In this document: piece after piece, positions 6,174 to 14,048 of the stretch
Position numbering within the stretch: the first letter of the stretch is position 1
Layout of the letters: every line of letters starts with the position of its first letter
Assembly (NCBI GenBank): GCA_037147235.1
Contig: JBAWVO010000142.1
Location: 1-15,878 of the forward strand
Direction of reading: 5' to 3'
DNA: 15,878 nucleotides
DNA from: JANXQG01 sp037147235
GTDB taxonomy: Bacteria; Planctomycetota; Planctomycetia; Pirellulales; Thermoguttaceae
Notes under the pieces: generated by a model
What the model was told of the DNA's origin: nothing
Databases searched by the model: none
Seen by the model: the letters and a program-made list of their open reading frames with translations, nothing else
Program-made: the position numbers and the translations under genes

Positions 6174-7250
6174 ATGAAAAACTCTACTACTTGTGCATGC
6201 ATGATTGCCGGTCTATTGCTCTTGGCCGCGCCGGCAGAAGCCCAAAATCGCGAAACGGTCGTTGTCAATGATTCGCGGGAAGTCCTCAGCGAAATCATGG
6301 CGATTCCGGCCAGCGGGATTCCCAGGGCCTTGTTGGCCGATGCTCAGGGCATCGTTATCATTCCTGACCTGGTAAAGGGTGGATTCGTGCTTGGCGTGCG
6401 GCACGGGCGTGGCATTGTCATGGTTCGCGACGAGCGGGGTTTTTGGCGGCCGCCGTCTTTTGTTACGCTCACCGGCGGCAGCGTCGGCTGGCAGATCGGC
6501 CTGCAAGTAACCGATATCGTACTCGTTTTCAAAACTCGCAGCGGTGTCCAGGGCCTGTTGCGCGGAAAGTTCACCCTCGGAGCCGACGCGGCGGCTGCCG
6601 CTGGTCCGGTTGGACGCGAAGCGGCTGCGGCAACCGATACCGAACTGCGGGCGGAAATCCTCACCTGGTCTCGCAGCCGCGGCCTATTTGCCGGAATATC
6701 GCTGGACGGTTCTGCCCTGCAAATTGATCCTGCGGCCAATGCGGCATTCTACGGTGGCGCGAACGTCACGGATCCCAACCAAGCCATTCCCGTTCCCTCT
6801 TCGGCCATCGCCTTGATGCGGCAAGTCGGGTACTATGCCGGGACGCCCGGCGAGTCGCTCTCGCTCTCGGTCGCGCCCCTGGCGACTGCACCGACTCAAG
6901 CCGCTACGCCTACCGGGGCCGGGATGCCGACACCAGCAGCCGATCTTCAGGCCCTGCGGCAGCAGCTGGCTGCGGCCTCACTCCGGTTGCATACGGTGCT
7001 CGACGGTAATTGGCGAAGCTATCTGGTCATGCCGGCCGAAGTTTATGCCGGCGACCGTCCGGCCAGTGTCCAAAGCCTTCAACAGGTGCTTGTTCGCTTT
7101 GATGCCGTTGCCCGCGACCCCCAGTATGCTCTCCTGGCCCAGCGTGCGGAGTTCCGCGCCACGCACGAATGGTTGACGCGATACGTCGCCGCTTCGACCG
7201 CCACTGCCCGCAACACCCCCACGCTTGCCCTGCCTGCCCCACCGAAGTAA
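6174..7250 (+). CDS. Secreted SYLF (Ysc84)-domain protein
   Basis: A 358-residue protein. Residues 1-23 form a Sec signal peptide ending AEA, so it is exported. Residues about 35-200 match the SYLF/Ysc84 lipid-binding domain: IPRALLADAQGIVIIPDLVKGG, then the GFVLGVRHGRG glycine pattern and VTLTGGSVGWQIGLQ. VLVFKTRSGVQGLL, KFTLGADAAAAAGPVGR and AEILTWSRSRGLFAGISLDGS follow. The domain binds phosphoinositides in yeast; in bacteria its role is unsettled, with lipid or envelope binding plausible. A Pro/Ala/Thr linker (about 230-255) leads to a helical C-terminal region (256-340) I do not recognise. ATG 6174 was chosen because the signal peptide starts there; the frame is open to 6024 but that part is not protein-like. 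The ribosome site is weak. Confidence 0.85.
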   Translation: MKNSTTCACMIAGLLLLAAPAEAQNRETVVVNDSREVLSEIMAIPASGIPRALLADAQGIVIIPDLVKGGFVLGVRHGRGIVMVRDERGFWRPPSFVTLTGGSVGWQIGLQVTDIVLVFKTRSGVQGLLRGKFTLGADAAAAAGPVGREAAAATDTELRAEILTWSRSRGLFAGISLDGSALQIDPAANAAFYGGANVTDPNQAIPVPSSAIALMRQVGYYAGTPGESLSLSVAPLATAPTQAATPTGAGMPTPAADLQALRQQLAAASLRLHTVLDGNWRSYLVMPAEVYAGDRPASVQSLQQVLVRFDAVARDPQYALLAQRAEFRATHEWLTRYVAASTATARNTPTLALPAPPK

Positions 7251-7285
7251 GTCGGACAAGCTCGTCGGGGTAGGGCCTCGTTTAT

Positions 7286-7510
7286 TCAGAAAAGCGTATA
7301 AATAAACGGCGCGGCGCCGGTCCCTCCCAGAGCAACCAGTAGTGCCACCAGCAACAGCACAAGGATGATGGGCGTGAGCCACCATTTCTTGTTATGCAAG
7401 AGGAAATCGACGAATTCACGAACAAATCCGCTCTGAGGCCGGTTGGCGTATTTCTCAAACTCGGAATGGCTACGATTCTGAAGGTCGATCTTTTGGGGGT
7501 TGTCACTCAC
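7286..7510 (-). CDS. DUF5989 family small membrane protein
   Basis: A 74-residue protein with a soluble N-terminal third, then GFVREFVDFLLHNKKWWLTP, one membrane helix (about 46-62), and the ending APFIYTLF. The KKWWL-P stretch before the helix and the APFIYTLF end are hallmarks of DUF5989 proteins, which typically lie beside carbamoyltransferase and SxtJ genes. The start is GTG 7510, preceded by GGAG at 9 bases; an overlapping frame of equal length is a shadow. It follows sxtJ by 26 bases and is the last gene of the operon, 35 bases from the convergent SYLF gene. Its molecular function is not known. Confidence 0.85.
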   Translation of the reverse strand: MSDNPQKIDLQNRSHSEFEKYANRPQSGFVREFVDFLLHNKKWWLTPIILVLLLVALLVALGGTGAAPFIYTLF

Positions 7511-7536
7511 GATTCTGGCTCCATGAGGGTTTTCTG

Positions 7537-7953
7537 TTAGAACTGGCGCAAGTATCGCTTCAAGTCCGACTGAATCTTGCGTGGAACCCAATAGGACTCT
7601 CGGTTGGAATCGAATCCGCGATTCAAAGGGTCGTAGCCGAACAGTCGCATTAGCAATCCAACGGGCGTGAACACAAAATAATAGACCACGCCCAAGATCA
7701 AGTAGGATACCACGAAGCCTACGGGGAGAGTGAGATAGGCCGCGCCAAGGTATAGCACTCGCATAAGCTTCGGGAAAACCCAGCCCACGAGGGGAACCGC
7801 GGCGGCAGCGCACCAAAGAATCGTCGCGGTCGTCAAAGAACCCCCGCGCCGCAGGACCAAGTCGCCCACGATACCCATGAAGAACAGCCAACATGCGCCA
7901 AAAACAAACAATTGGCGTCGTGAAGGGTTGGGGTCGATGCGGATCAGGTTCAT
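7537..7953 (-). CDS. SxtJ family membrane protein
   Basis: A 138-residue protein with hydrophobic helices at about 13-30, 38-58 and 66-98. The C-terminal signature YYFVFTPVGLLMRLFGYDPL, followed by NRGFD and SYWV, is diagnostic of the SxtJ family. That family is named for the small membrane protein of the cyanobacterial saxitoxin cluster and is usually found with a carbamoyltransferase and DUF5989. ATG 7953 has GAGGTGG upstream. The gene starts 30 bases after the carbamoyltransferase stop, so one transcript is likely. A role as membrane partner of the carbamoyltransferase is an inference from gene order. Saxitoxin synthesis is not implied, since no other saxitoxin genes are present. Confidence 0.88.
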   Translation of the reverse strand: MNLIRIDPNPSRRQLFVFGACWLFFMGIVGDLVLRRGGSLTTATILWCAAAAVPLVGWVFPKLMRVLYLGAAYLTLPVGFVVSYLILGVVYYFVFTPVGLLMRLFGYDPLNRGFDSNRESYWVPRKIQSDLKRYLRQF

Positions 7954-7983
7954 GTACCACCTCGATCATTACGTTCCATGAAA

Positions 7984-9816
7984 TTAGTCCAACGGGAACT
8001 GCGCCACGTATTCATCGCTTCGATGTTCCTCGGTCTGGGGTTGTTCATCCTTCAACAGCACGAAATCCTCCATCACCAGGGCATCCATGTTCGTTGCCAG
8101 AAAACAATGGTAGGCGTGTTCGGGTGCGCAGACCAGCGGTTCGCCGCGCACGTTAAAACTCGTGTTAATCAACACGGGGCACCCCGTTCGCGTTTCAAAA
8201 GCCTTCAGCAAGCGGTAGAACCGCCCGTGACGCACCGCATCGACCGTCTGTAAGCGGGCCGAGAAGTCCACATGCGTGACCGCAGGAATCTTGGAACGAA
8301 CCGCGTTCAGCTTCTCCAGTCCGGCAGCCTCCTCGCCCTGCGGCGCAATCCGTTGCTCGTCGCTGATCGGAGCGGTCAGGAGCATGTAAGGGCTATCCGT
8401 GCCGCTCGGTATCTGGAAATACTCGGCAGCACGCTCCCGCAAGACGACGGGAGCAAAGGGGCGGAACGATTCGCGGAACTTGACCTTCCGATTCATGATC
8501 TTCTGCATGTCGCGGCTGCGCGCATCGCCCAGGATGCTGCGACACCCCAGTGCCCGCGGCCCGAACTCCATCCGCCCCTGCAGCCACCCCACAACCTTTC
8601 CGCAGGCCAGCAGATCGGCCACATAGTTGCAAAGGTGATCTTCGTCGTCGAAGCAACGGTAGATCGCGCCGCTTGCGTCGAGGAAGGAACGTACCTGTTC
8701 ATTCGAGAAGCTAGGTCCCAGCAAGGAGCCATGCTGCGAATCCTCCTTGGACACATGCCGATCGTTTCCCATAAGTTGATGCCAAACAAAGAGTGCCGCG
8801 CCCAATGCACCGCCGGCATCTCCGGCCGCAGGTTGAATCCAGACTTTTTCAAACGGACCCTCGCGCAGAATTCGACCATTCCCGACACAGTTCAACGCGA
8901 CACCTCCCGCAAGACAGAGGTTTTTCATGCCGGTCTGTTCATGTACGTGGCGAGCGGTGCGCAGCATCACCTCTTCGGCCACTTTTTGGACCGATGCAGC
9001 CAAGTCCATTTCACGCTCGGTCAGCGGAGACTCCGGCTTTCGGGGCGGTCCTCCAAAGAGCCGTGCGAACTCTCGGGAGGTCATCCGGAGCCCCTGGCAA
9101 TAGCTGAAGTATCGCATGTCCATCCTAAAAGACCCGTCGGCTTTCAGATCGATGAGTTTCTCTCGGATAGCGTCTTCGTAGATCGGCTTGCCATAGGGAG
9201 CCAACCCCATGAGCTTGTACTCGCCCGAGTTGACTTTGAACCCGCAGAAGTAGGTGAAGGCGGAATAGAGCAAACCCAGCGAATGGGGAAAGCGGAGCTC
9301 ATGCGTCAGGGTGATTTGGTTGCCCCGGCCATATCCATAGCTTGCGGTCGCCCATTCGCCCACGCCATCAAGGGTCAGGATCGCTGCTTCCTCAAAGGGA
9401 GATGGAAAAAAGGCACTGGCCGCGTGGGACTCGTGGTGTTCGGTGAAGATATAGCTTCTTCGATACTTCCCGTTTAGCCCGGCACTGATTTCCCGTGGGA
9501 TGTGCAGCTTCTCGTGCAACCACAAAGGGATGGCTTTGAGGAAAGATCTAAATCCGGCCGGTGCAAAAGCGAGATAAGTTTCCAGGAGTCGCTCGAACTT
9601 CAGAAAAGGCTTGTCGTAAAAGACCACATAATCCAAATCTTCCGGTCTCAGTCCGCCGGCTTCCAGACAATACGCAACGGCCCCGGCGGGAAATTCATGG
9701 TCGTGCTTTTTCCTTGTGAATCGCTCCTCCTGTGCAGCCGCCACAATCTTGCCGTCGACGACCAGAGCCGCAGCCGAATCGTGGTAAAATGCAGAAATAC
9801 CTAGAATTGCAGTCAC
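7984..9816 (-). CDS. Carbamoyltransferase (NodU/CmcH/TobZ type)
   Basis: A 610-residue protein of normal family length. These enzymes activate carbamoyl phosphate with ATP and move the carbamoyl group to a hydroxyl of a sugar or natural product. The N-terminal Kae1-like half shows ILGISAFYHDSAA (4-16), TEHHESHAASAF (125-136), LTLDGVGEW (148-156), GEYKLMGLAPYG (198-209), LAGGVALNC (302-310) and AAGDAGGALGAA (330-341). The C-terminal half shows GRMEFGPRALGCRSILGD (414-431), FRESFRPFAPVVL (447-459) and SFNVRGEPLV (553-562). The expected metal/ATP and carbamoyl-phosphate residues appear intact. GTG 9816 was chosen because GAGG lies 5 bases upstream and the conserved domain starts at once; 78 codons upstream are open but not conserved-looking. 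It is first in the sxtJ-DUF5989 operon. The acceptor is unknown. Confidence 0.93.
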   Translation of the reverse strand: MTAILGISAFYHDSAAALVVDGKIVAAAQEERFTRKKHDHEFPAGAVAYCLEAGGLRPEDLDYVVFYDKPFLKFERLLETYLAFAPAGFRSFLKAIPLWLHEKLHIPREISAGLNGKYRRSYIFTEHHESHAASAFFPSPFEEAAILTLDGVGEWATASYGYGRGNQITLTHELRFPHSLGLLYSAFTYFCGFKVNSGEYKLMGLAPYGKPIYEDAIREKLIDLKADGSFRMDMRYFSYCQGLRMTSREFARLFGGPPRKPESPLTEREMDLAASVQKVAEEVMLRTARHVHEQTGMKNLCLAGGVALNCVGNGRILREGPFEKVWIQPAAGDAGGALGAALFVWHQLMGNDRHVSKEDSQHGSLLGPSFSNEQVRSFLDASGAIYRCFDDEDHLCNYVADLLACGKVVGWLQGRMEFGPRALGCRSILGDARSRDMQKIMNRKVKFRESFRPFAPVVLRERAAEYFQIPSGTDSPYMLLTAPISDEQRIAPQGEEAAGLEKLNAVRSKIPAVTHVDFSARLQTVDAVRHGRFYRLLKAFETRTGCPVLINTSFNVRGEPLVCAPEHAYHCFLATNMDALVMEDFVLLKDEQPQTEEHRSDEYVAQFPLD

Positions 9817-10060
9817 TACTTCCTCATGGTCGATCTTTTCAAAGAAACTCGCTGGCCGAGTACTCGCTGTAGGACTTAGTTTCTGTTGCGGAAAGGGGCA
9901 ACCGCAAGCGTGGGATGGGGACGAGTGAAACGAGCCCCACCCGCCACAGCATAGCGACAATCGCTGGGCCATTCTCGATCTCCGAGATGGAACCCTGAGT
10001 ATGGGATACCTCTGGTCGGTGTGGTGGCTCGGTCGGGAGACTGGCCACAACAGGTAGCGG

Positions 10061-11005
10061 TCAGTCAGCCCAGATCCGTCGCAGATCTTCAGGGCTTGCA
10101 GCCGTTTCGATGGAGTGGAGGATCGTTTCCAGCTTTTCGCTTTCCTTGATCTCGCGAATTTCCGGCATCAACCGCAGGCCCGGCTCGCCAAACTTCAGTC
10201 TGAGCATTCCCTCAATGCCCTGGCTAAGGCCCTGGCTGAGGCCCTCGATGCGCCCCCGTTGTAATCCGAATCGCTCCGGGGTCGAAATGAAAGACATTTC
10301 TTTATCCTTTTTATAGTTTTCAACTTCTTTCCAAAACTCAATTTCCACGGGTCCGGGGAGCTCCATTATCCAGTCGATCAGCAGGAATAGTTGTCGAATC
10401 TGTTCCGTATTCAAGCCTCGTTCCGAAAGGCCCTTGACCAATTGAAACTTCCGGTCTTTCCGTTCATGCTGGTCCTGGCGTGTCTCCAAAGTGTCCAGAT
10501 GGGCTAGGACAACGGTCGCGAAAGGATTTGGACTTTGTTCCAACTCCTGCCGCTTGGCTGCGAAGTCCAGCAGTTTGACCACCGGGAACCTTATTCCGAC
10601 CTCCGTGCCCCAGCGGCGGTAGCCGTAGCTTTCCGGCCGCCATTGGGGATTGTCGTCGCCCAAGATGGCGAAGCTGGCCACCTCTCTATTATACCTATCG
10701 AACAGGCGGTAGTTGTAGACGTACATCCGCAGGGCAAAATCCGTATCTTCGCTGGATTGAACCTCGACATGGACCAATACCCATTGTTCGCGACCGCTTT
10801 TTAGCCAGACTTTTACCAGCTTGTCGACAAAACGCCGTCCGATTTCTGCCTTCCGCACGATTTTCTGGAGTTCTTTGTCGAGCGGCTCAATGCCGCGGCT
10901 CCAGTCGATATCGGCGTGAGCCTGGGCACAGAACAATTCCAGAAACGGCTGGAAAAATACGTCCAGGGCCTGCTTCCAGGGGCTGTCATAATCGTCACGA
11001 GACAT
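10061..11005 (-). CDS. Rpn/PD-(D/E)XK nuclease-family (transposase-related) protein
   Basis: A 314-residue protein. The opening DVFFQPFLELFC, then DKLVKVWLKSGREQWVLVHVE (from 62) and EVQSSEDTDFALRMYVYNYRL (from 81), match the Rpn/YhgA-like PD-(D/E)XK superfamily. D62 and E81-x-Q83 are the likely catalytic residues. Rpn proteins are DNA endonucleases linked to recombination, and many relatives exist in multi-copy families in cyanobacteria and planctomycetes. A GLSQGLSQG repeat near 252-262 is typical of such proteins and varies in copy number. It lies between the carbamoyltransferase operon and the SGNH gene, on the former's strand but 244 bases away, so it is probably an independent, mobile-like gene. 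Activity is not proven. The start at 11005 has only a weak ribosome site. Confidence 0.8.
   Translation of the reverse strand: MSRDDYDSPWKQALDVFFQPFLELFCAQAHADIDWSRGIEPLDKELQKIVRKAEIGRRFVDKLVKVWLKSGREQWVLVHVEVQSSEDTDFALRMYVYNYRLFDRYNREVASFAILGDDNPQWRPESYGYRRWGTEVGIRFPVVKLLDFAAKRQELEQSPNPFATVVLAHLDTLETRQDQHERKDRKFQLVKGLSERGLNTEQIRQLFLLIDWIMELPGPVEIEFWKEVENYKKDKEMSFISTPERFGLQRGRIEGLSQGLSQGIEGMLRLKFGEPGLRLMPEIREIKESEKLETILHSIETAASPEDLRRIWAD
10218..10241 (-). repeat. 12-base tandem repeat in the Rpn-family gene
   Basis: CCCTGGCTAAGG and CCCTGGCTGAGG are adjacent copies with one mismatch, followed by a third degenerate start. They encode the G-L-S-Q repeat in frame, so copy-number changes by slippage would lengthen or shorten this linker by four residues. 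Confidence 0.65.
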
Positions 11006-11168
11006 GGTTTCTCACTTTTCGTCTGCTTCGTGGTTCAACCTATTGTTTACCTGTCCCCCGATCCCTGATCCGACTGTCTTCGCATTTTAACGCCGCCGTG
11101 GGGAGGAGGCAAGTGAAAGACCGCACGAGAAAGACTGCATGTGATATCTATGGTCGGCGTAGTGCTTT

Positions 11169-11232
11169 CCAGCCTGACCTTGGGGTTCTCTGTCAGGCTG
11201 GAGAGCCTGACCTACGGAAAGCCTGACCTACC
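11169..11232. repeat. Interspersed palindromic repeat (AGCCTGACCTACG type)
   Basis: CCAGCCTGAC (11169-11178) and GTCAGGCTGG (11192-11201) are perfect inverted repeats with a 13-base loop. AGCCTGACCTAC then occurs twice as a direct repeat (11204-11215 and 11220-11231). The motif resembles a short element found in multiple copies between planctomycete genes. The rest of the 11006-11332 gap holds no gene or clear promoter that I can see, apart from the ribosome site GAGG (11322-11325) of the next gene. Confidence 0.65.
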
Positions 11233-11332
11233 CTACAAAAATTTCCGAAAATGTGAGAGAATAGGGTGTTCTTGTCGACTCGGATTGCCACTGAGTGCGG
11301 CCGTTGGTTCTTTCCACCCGTGAGGTAGCCGA

Positions 11333-13888
11333 ATGGGGCGAAGATCAAAGAAGAAAAAACCGCTAGACACGGGCGACATGCAACGCCCCGTCGAGGCGGC
11401 CGGTCCCGCTGCCAGTCCGCCGCCCGGCCCGCCCAGCCGCAAGACACGCCGCTTGCACGGTTGGCGGGGTTGGCTCCTGCGGTTGTCGCTTTTCGTCCTC
11501 GCCCCAGTCCTCTGCTTCGGCCTCCTCGAAGCCGGGTTGCGACTGGGGGGCTATGGCTATCCGACGGGATTCTTCCTTGGGCCGGACGCCAGCGGCACGT
11601 GTACGACCAACTACCGCTTCGGATGGCGGTTCTTCCCTCGACCGCTTGCGCGGGATCCGCATCCGTGCATTCTCTCTGCAAAGCCGGCCGGTTCGATCCG
11701 CATCTTTGTCCTCGGAAGTTCGGCCGCCATGGGCACACCCGATCCAGCGTTCAGCTTCGGTCGGATCCTCGGCGTTATGCTCCGCGAGCAGTATCCGGGC
11801 GTGCAGTTCGAGGTTATCAATGGGGCCATGACGGCAATCAACTCGTATGTGTCCCGGGAGATCGTCCGCGATTGCGCGGCCCGCGAGCCGAATCTTTTTG
11901 TCGTCTACCTGGGGAACAATGAAGTGGTCGGGCCTTACGGTCCGGGAACCGTCTTCCAGAATTGGTCGCCGAGCCTGCGGATGATTCGGAGCAGTCTCTG
12001 GGTGAAATCGACGCGCGTCGGAGAGTTGCTCGGCGATATCGTTGGTTACTTCCATGGTAGCCAAGATACCTCGGCCCATTGGCGCGGCATGGAGATGTTC
12101 CTGAATAACCCCGTTGCGGCCGATGACCCTCGAATGCCTGCCGTGTATGACAATTACCGGCGAAACCTGACCGACATCTGCGGCATCGCACGACGAGCGG
12201 GTGCCGCGGTCGTCCTATCGACCGTGGCCGTGAACCTCCGCGACTGCCCGCCTTTCGCCTCGCTGCACCGCCCGGGTCTGACTCCCGAGGATTTGGCGAA
12301 GTGGGAGTCGATCTACAAGGCGGGAGGAGAATTAGAGACAAGCAACCGGTGGCCGGAGGCACTTCAGCAGTACGAGGTGGCAGCGAAGATCGATGACCGT
12401 TTCGCGGAACTCCAGTTCCGTCTTGGTAACTGTCTGCTCCATGCGAGCCGCTTGGCCGAGGCGCGGGAGCGGTTCGAGTTGGCCCGTGACCTGGATGTCC
12501 TGCGGTTCCGCGCTGACTCTCGCATCAATGCCATCATCCGCGAGGTGGCTGCTGAGCAAGAAGCTGCCGGCGTTCGTTTTGTCGATGCCGAACAGGTTTT
12601 GGAGTGCGGTGGCTTGCCACCGCTTTCCAACACGGCCGATTCCGAACCAAAAAGCTCACCGCGCGTTTTGGAAAGCGGTAGCAAGCCACCGCACTCCAAA
12701 GAAAACCTCTTCTATGAGCACGTCCACTTGACCTTCGATGGAAACTACTTGCTTGCTCGGACCGTTCTGGACCAAGTCTGTGCGGCCTTGTCGCAACGGA
12801 CCGATCTTGGCAAGCCCGGCGCGATCCCCTCGCGGGAGCAATGCGCGGAATTGCTGGCACTGACTTCGTGGGACGAATACAGGTTGGCCGCGCAAATGGT
12901 GGCTATAACGTCCCGCGAACCATTCACGAATCAGCTCAACTACAGCCTCCGTCAAGCCGCAGCACTCAAGTGGAGGGACGATCTTCGCCGACAGGCGTCA
13001 ACGCCGCAAGCCATGCAGGCGGCCTGGCGGACGTACGAGGCTGCACTCGCCAAAGCTCCCAGCAATTGGAGTCTGCACCAGCACTTCGCCAAATTGGCGA
13101 TGCAGCAACGCCGGCCCGATGTGGCCGTTGAGCACCTTCGCATCGCGGTCCAGAAGCTGCCCTGGGACATCTCAATTCACAATGACCTTGGCAACGTCCT
13201 GACGGGCCAAGGTCGAATGGATGAGGCCATTGCCCACTACCAAAAGGCCCTGGAAATCGGGCCTGATAACCCGGAAGTCCACAGCAACCTCGGCACCGCC
13301 TTGGCTCGCCGCGGAAAGGTCGATGAGGCCATTACCCAGTACCAAAAAGCCCTGGAAATCGAGCCCGACCTCGCGGAAACCCACGACAATCTCGGTAGCG
13401 TGCTTGCCGGCAGCGGGCGGGGCGATGAGGCAATTGTCCATTTTCAGAAGGCACTGGAAATCAAGCCCGACGATCTTAATGCTCGCCAGAACCTCGATAT
13501 GGCTCGGTCCAATCAGAAGAACATGCTAACGGTACTTGCCCAACGGCGTGAAATACTCCGCTCGCGTCCCAAGGACGCAGCACTCATGAACGATACCGCA
13601 TGGTTGCTGGCAACGAATCCAAACGCCTCAGTGCGCAATGGCCCGGAGGCCGTTGGACTAGCCCAACGAGCAATCGAGCTTTCCGACGTCGAAATTCCAG
13701 AGTTTTTCGGGACACTGGCCGCCGCCTATGCCGAGACGGGACAGTTCGCTGAGGCCGTTCAAACGGCTCGCAAGGCCGTGGACATTGCCACGCAAAAAAA
13801 CAAGCCGGCCTTGGCTGAATCGACTCGCGCCCGGATTCGGCTCTACGAAGCTAGGTTGCCTTTTCGCGATTCGCCATCCTCACAGTGA
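11333..13888 (+). CDS. Membrane-anchored SGNH-hydrolase-like protein with TPR repeats
   Basis: An 851-residue protein. A basic N-terminus with PPPGPP (29-34) precedes one membrane helix (about 48-66). The SGNH-like part has block I FVLGSSAAMGTPDPAFSFGR (125-144; S130 the likely nucleophile, with Ser in place of the GDS Asp), YLGNNEVVGPYG (192-203) and EHVHLTFDGNYLLA (462-475; E462 and H465 as the Asp/His pair). TPR-like helices (331-390) interrupt it. Classic TPRs follow (about 613-712, EAIxxYQKALEI-P). An acyl-esterase or acyltransferase role on envelope material is inferred; Ser in place of Asp leaves activity open. Residues 422-456 come from a palindromic repeat element inserted in frame just before the catalytic His. 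GAGG seven bases upstream supports ATG 11333. It probably works with the nearby carbamoyltransferase set, since such proteins often neighbour it. Confidence 0.85.
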   Translation: MGRRSKKKKPLDTGDMQRPVEAAGPAASPPPGPPSRKTRRLHGWRGWLLRLSLFVLAPVLCFGLLEAGLRLGGYGYPTGFFLGPDASGTCTTNYRFGWRFFPRPLARDPHPCILSAKPAGSIRIFVLGSSAAMGTPDPAFSFGRILGVMLREQYPGVQFEVINGAMTAINSYVSREIVRDCAAREPNLFVVYLGNNEVVGPYGPGTVFQNWSPSLRMIRSSLWVKSTRVGELLGDIVGYFHGSQDTSAHWRGMEMFLNNPVAADDPRMPAVYDNYRRNLTDICGIARRAGAAVVLSTVAVNLRDCPPFASLHRPGLTPEDLAKWESIYKAGGELETSNRWPEALQQYEVAAKIDDRFAELQFRLGNCLLHASRLAEARERFELARDLDVLRFRADSRINAIIREVAAEQEAAGVRFVDAEQVLECGGLPPLSNTADSEPKSSPRVLESGSKPPHSKENLFYEHVHLTFDGNYLLARTVLDQVCAALSQRTDLGKPGAIPSREQCAELLALTSWDEYRLAAQMVAITSREPFTNQLNYSLRQAAALKWRDDLRRQASTPQAMQAAWRTYEAALAKAPSNWSLHQHFAKLAMQQRRPDVAVEHLRIAVQKLPWDISIHNDLGNVLTGQGRMDEAIAHYQKALEIGPDNPEVHSNLGTALARRGKVDEAITQYQKALEIEPDLAETHDNLGSVLAGSGRGDEAIVHFQKALEIKPDDLNARQNLDMARSNQKNMLTVLAQRREILRSRPKDAALMNDTAWLLATNPNASVRNGPEAVGLAQRAIELSDVEIPEFFGTLAAAYAETGQFAEAVQTARKAVDIATQKNKPALAESTRARIRLYEARLPFRDSPSSQ
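12597..12700 (+). repeat. Palindromic repeat element inserted in frame in a coding sequence
   Basis: The arms 12598-12630 and 12668-12700 are 33-base inverted repeats with a single mismatch, flanking a 37-base loop. Each arm also contains its own hairpin, with GCGGTGGC and GCCACCGC around TT in the left arm. The element adds about 35 codons (residues 422-456), reading ECGGLPPLSN, a spacer, then ESGSKPPHSK. It keeps the frame and brings no stop codon. Because the arms are palindromic, the opposite strand reads nearly the same peptide. The peptide is unlike the flanking protein and sits between a VRFVDAE strand and the catalytic EHVH segment. Confidence 0.9.
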
Positions 13889-13946
13889 CGCAGGGGCAGG
13901 TTTCCACTTTCCACTTTACTCTTATCTTCCGGAAACCCAATCTTTT

Positions 13947-13974
13947 TTGACATGGCGTTCAACATCATTACAAT
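13947..13974 (+). promoter_or_regulatory. Strong sigma70-like promoter for earP-efp
   Basis: TTGACA (13947-13952), a perfect -35 box, is followed after 16 bases by TACAAT (13969-13974), one mismatch from the -10 consensus. Transcription would start near 13981, giving a leader of about 140 bases before earP. It is the best promoter match in the window and implies that earP-efp is transcribed apart from the SGNH gene. Confidence 0.65.
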
Positions 13975-14048
13975 GGGAGACTGATAAGTAGGCTGGCCGC
14001 CGAGATTCCCAAGGTTGTCCCAGGCGACCGACTCTCCGAGCAGTCGCG

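Noticed and set aside
7279..7308. CGTTTATT/AATAAACG inverted repeat as a terminator
   Set aside because: It is an AT-rich 8-bp stem with a 14-base loop and no T-run, too weak to call.
7282..7506. A 74-codon frame overlapping the DUF5989 gene
   Set aside because: It is out of frame with the KKWWL and APFIYTLF signature, and is a shadow of the true frame starting at 7510.
8272..9477. A 401-codon plus-strand frame opposite the carbamoyltransferase
   Set aside because: It is wholly antisense to a well-conserved enzyme and has no recognisable motif.
7537..9816. A saxitoxin-type biosynthetic cluster, suggested by SxtJ
   Set aside because: Only the SxtJ family name links it; no polyketide, amidinotransferase or other toxin genes are present.
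9817..10050. A 78-codon N-terminal extension of the carbamoyltransferase
   Set aside because: The family starts with the ILGISAFYHD strand. GTG 9816 has a ribosome site, and the extension is of low protein character.
12364..12860. Minus-strand frames containing ECGGLLPLS/ESGGKPPHSK peptides
   Set aside because: They are shadows produced by the palindromic element and lie opposite the SGNH/TPR gene.
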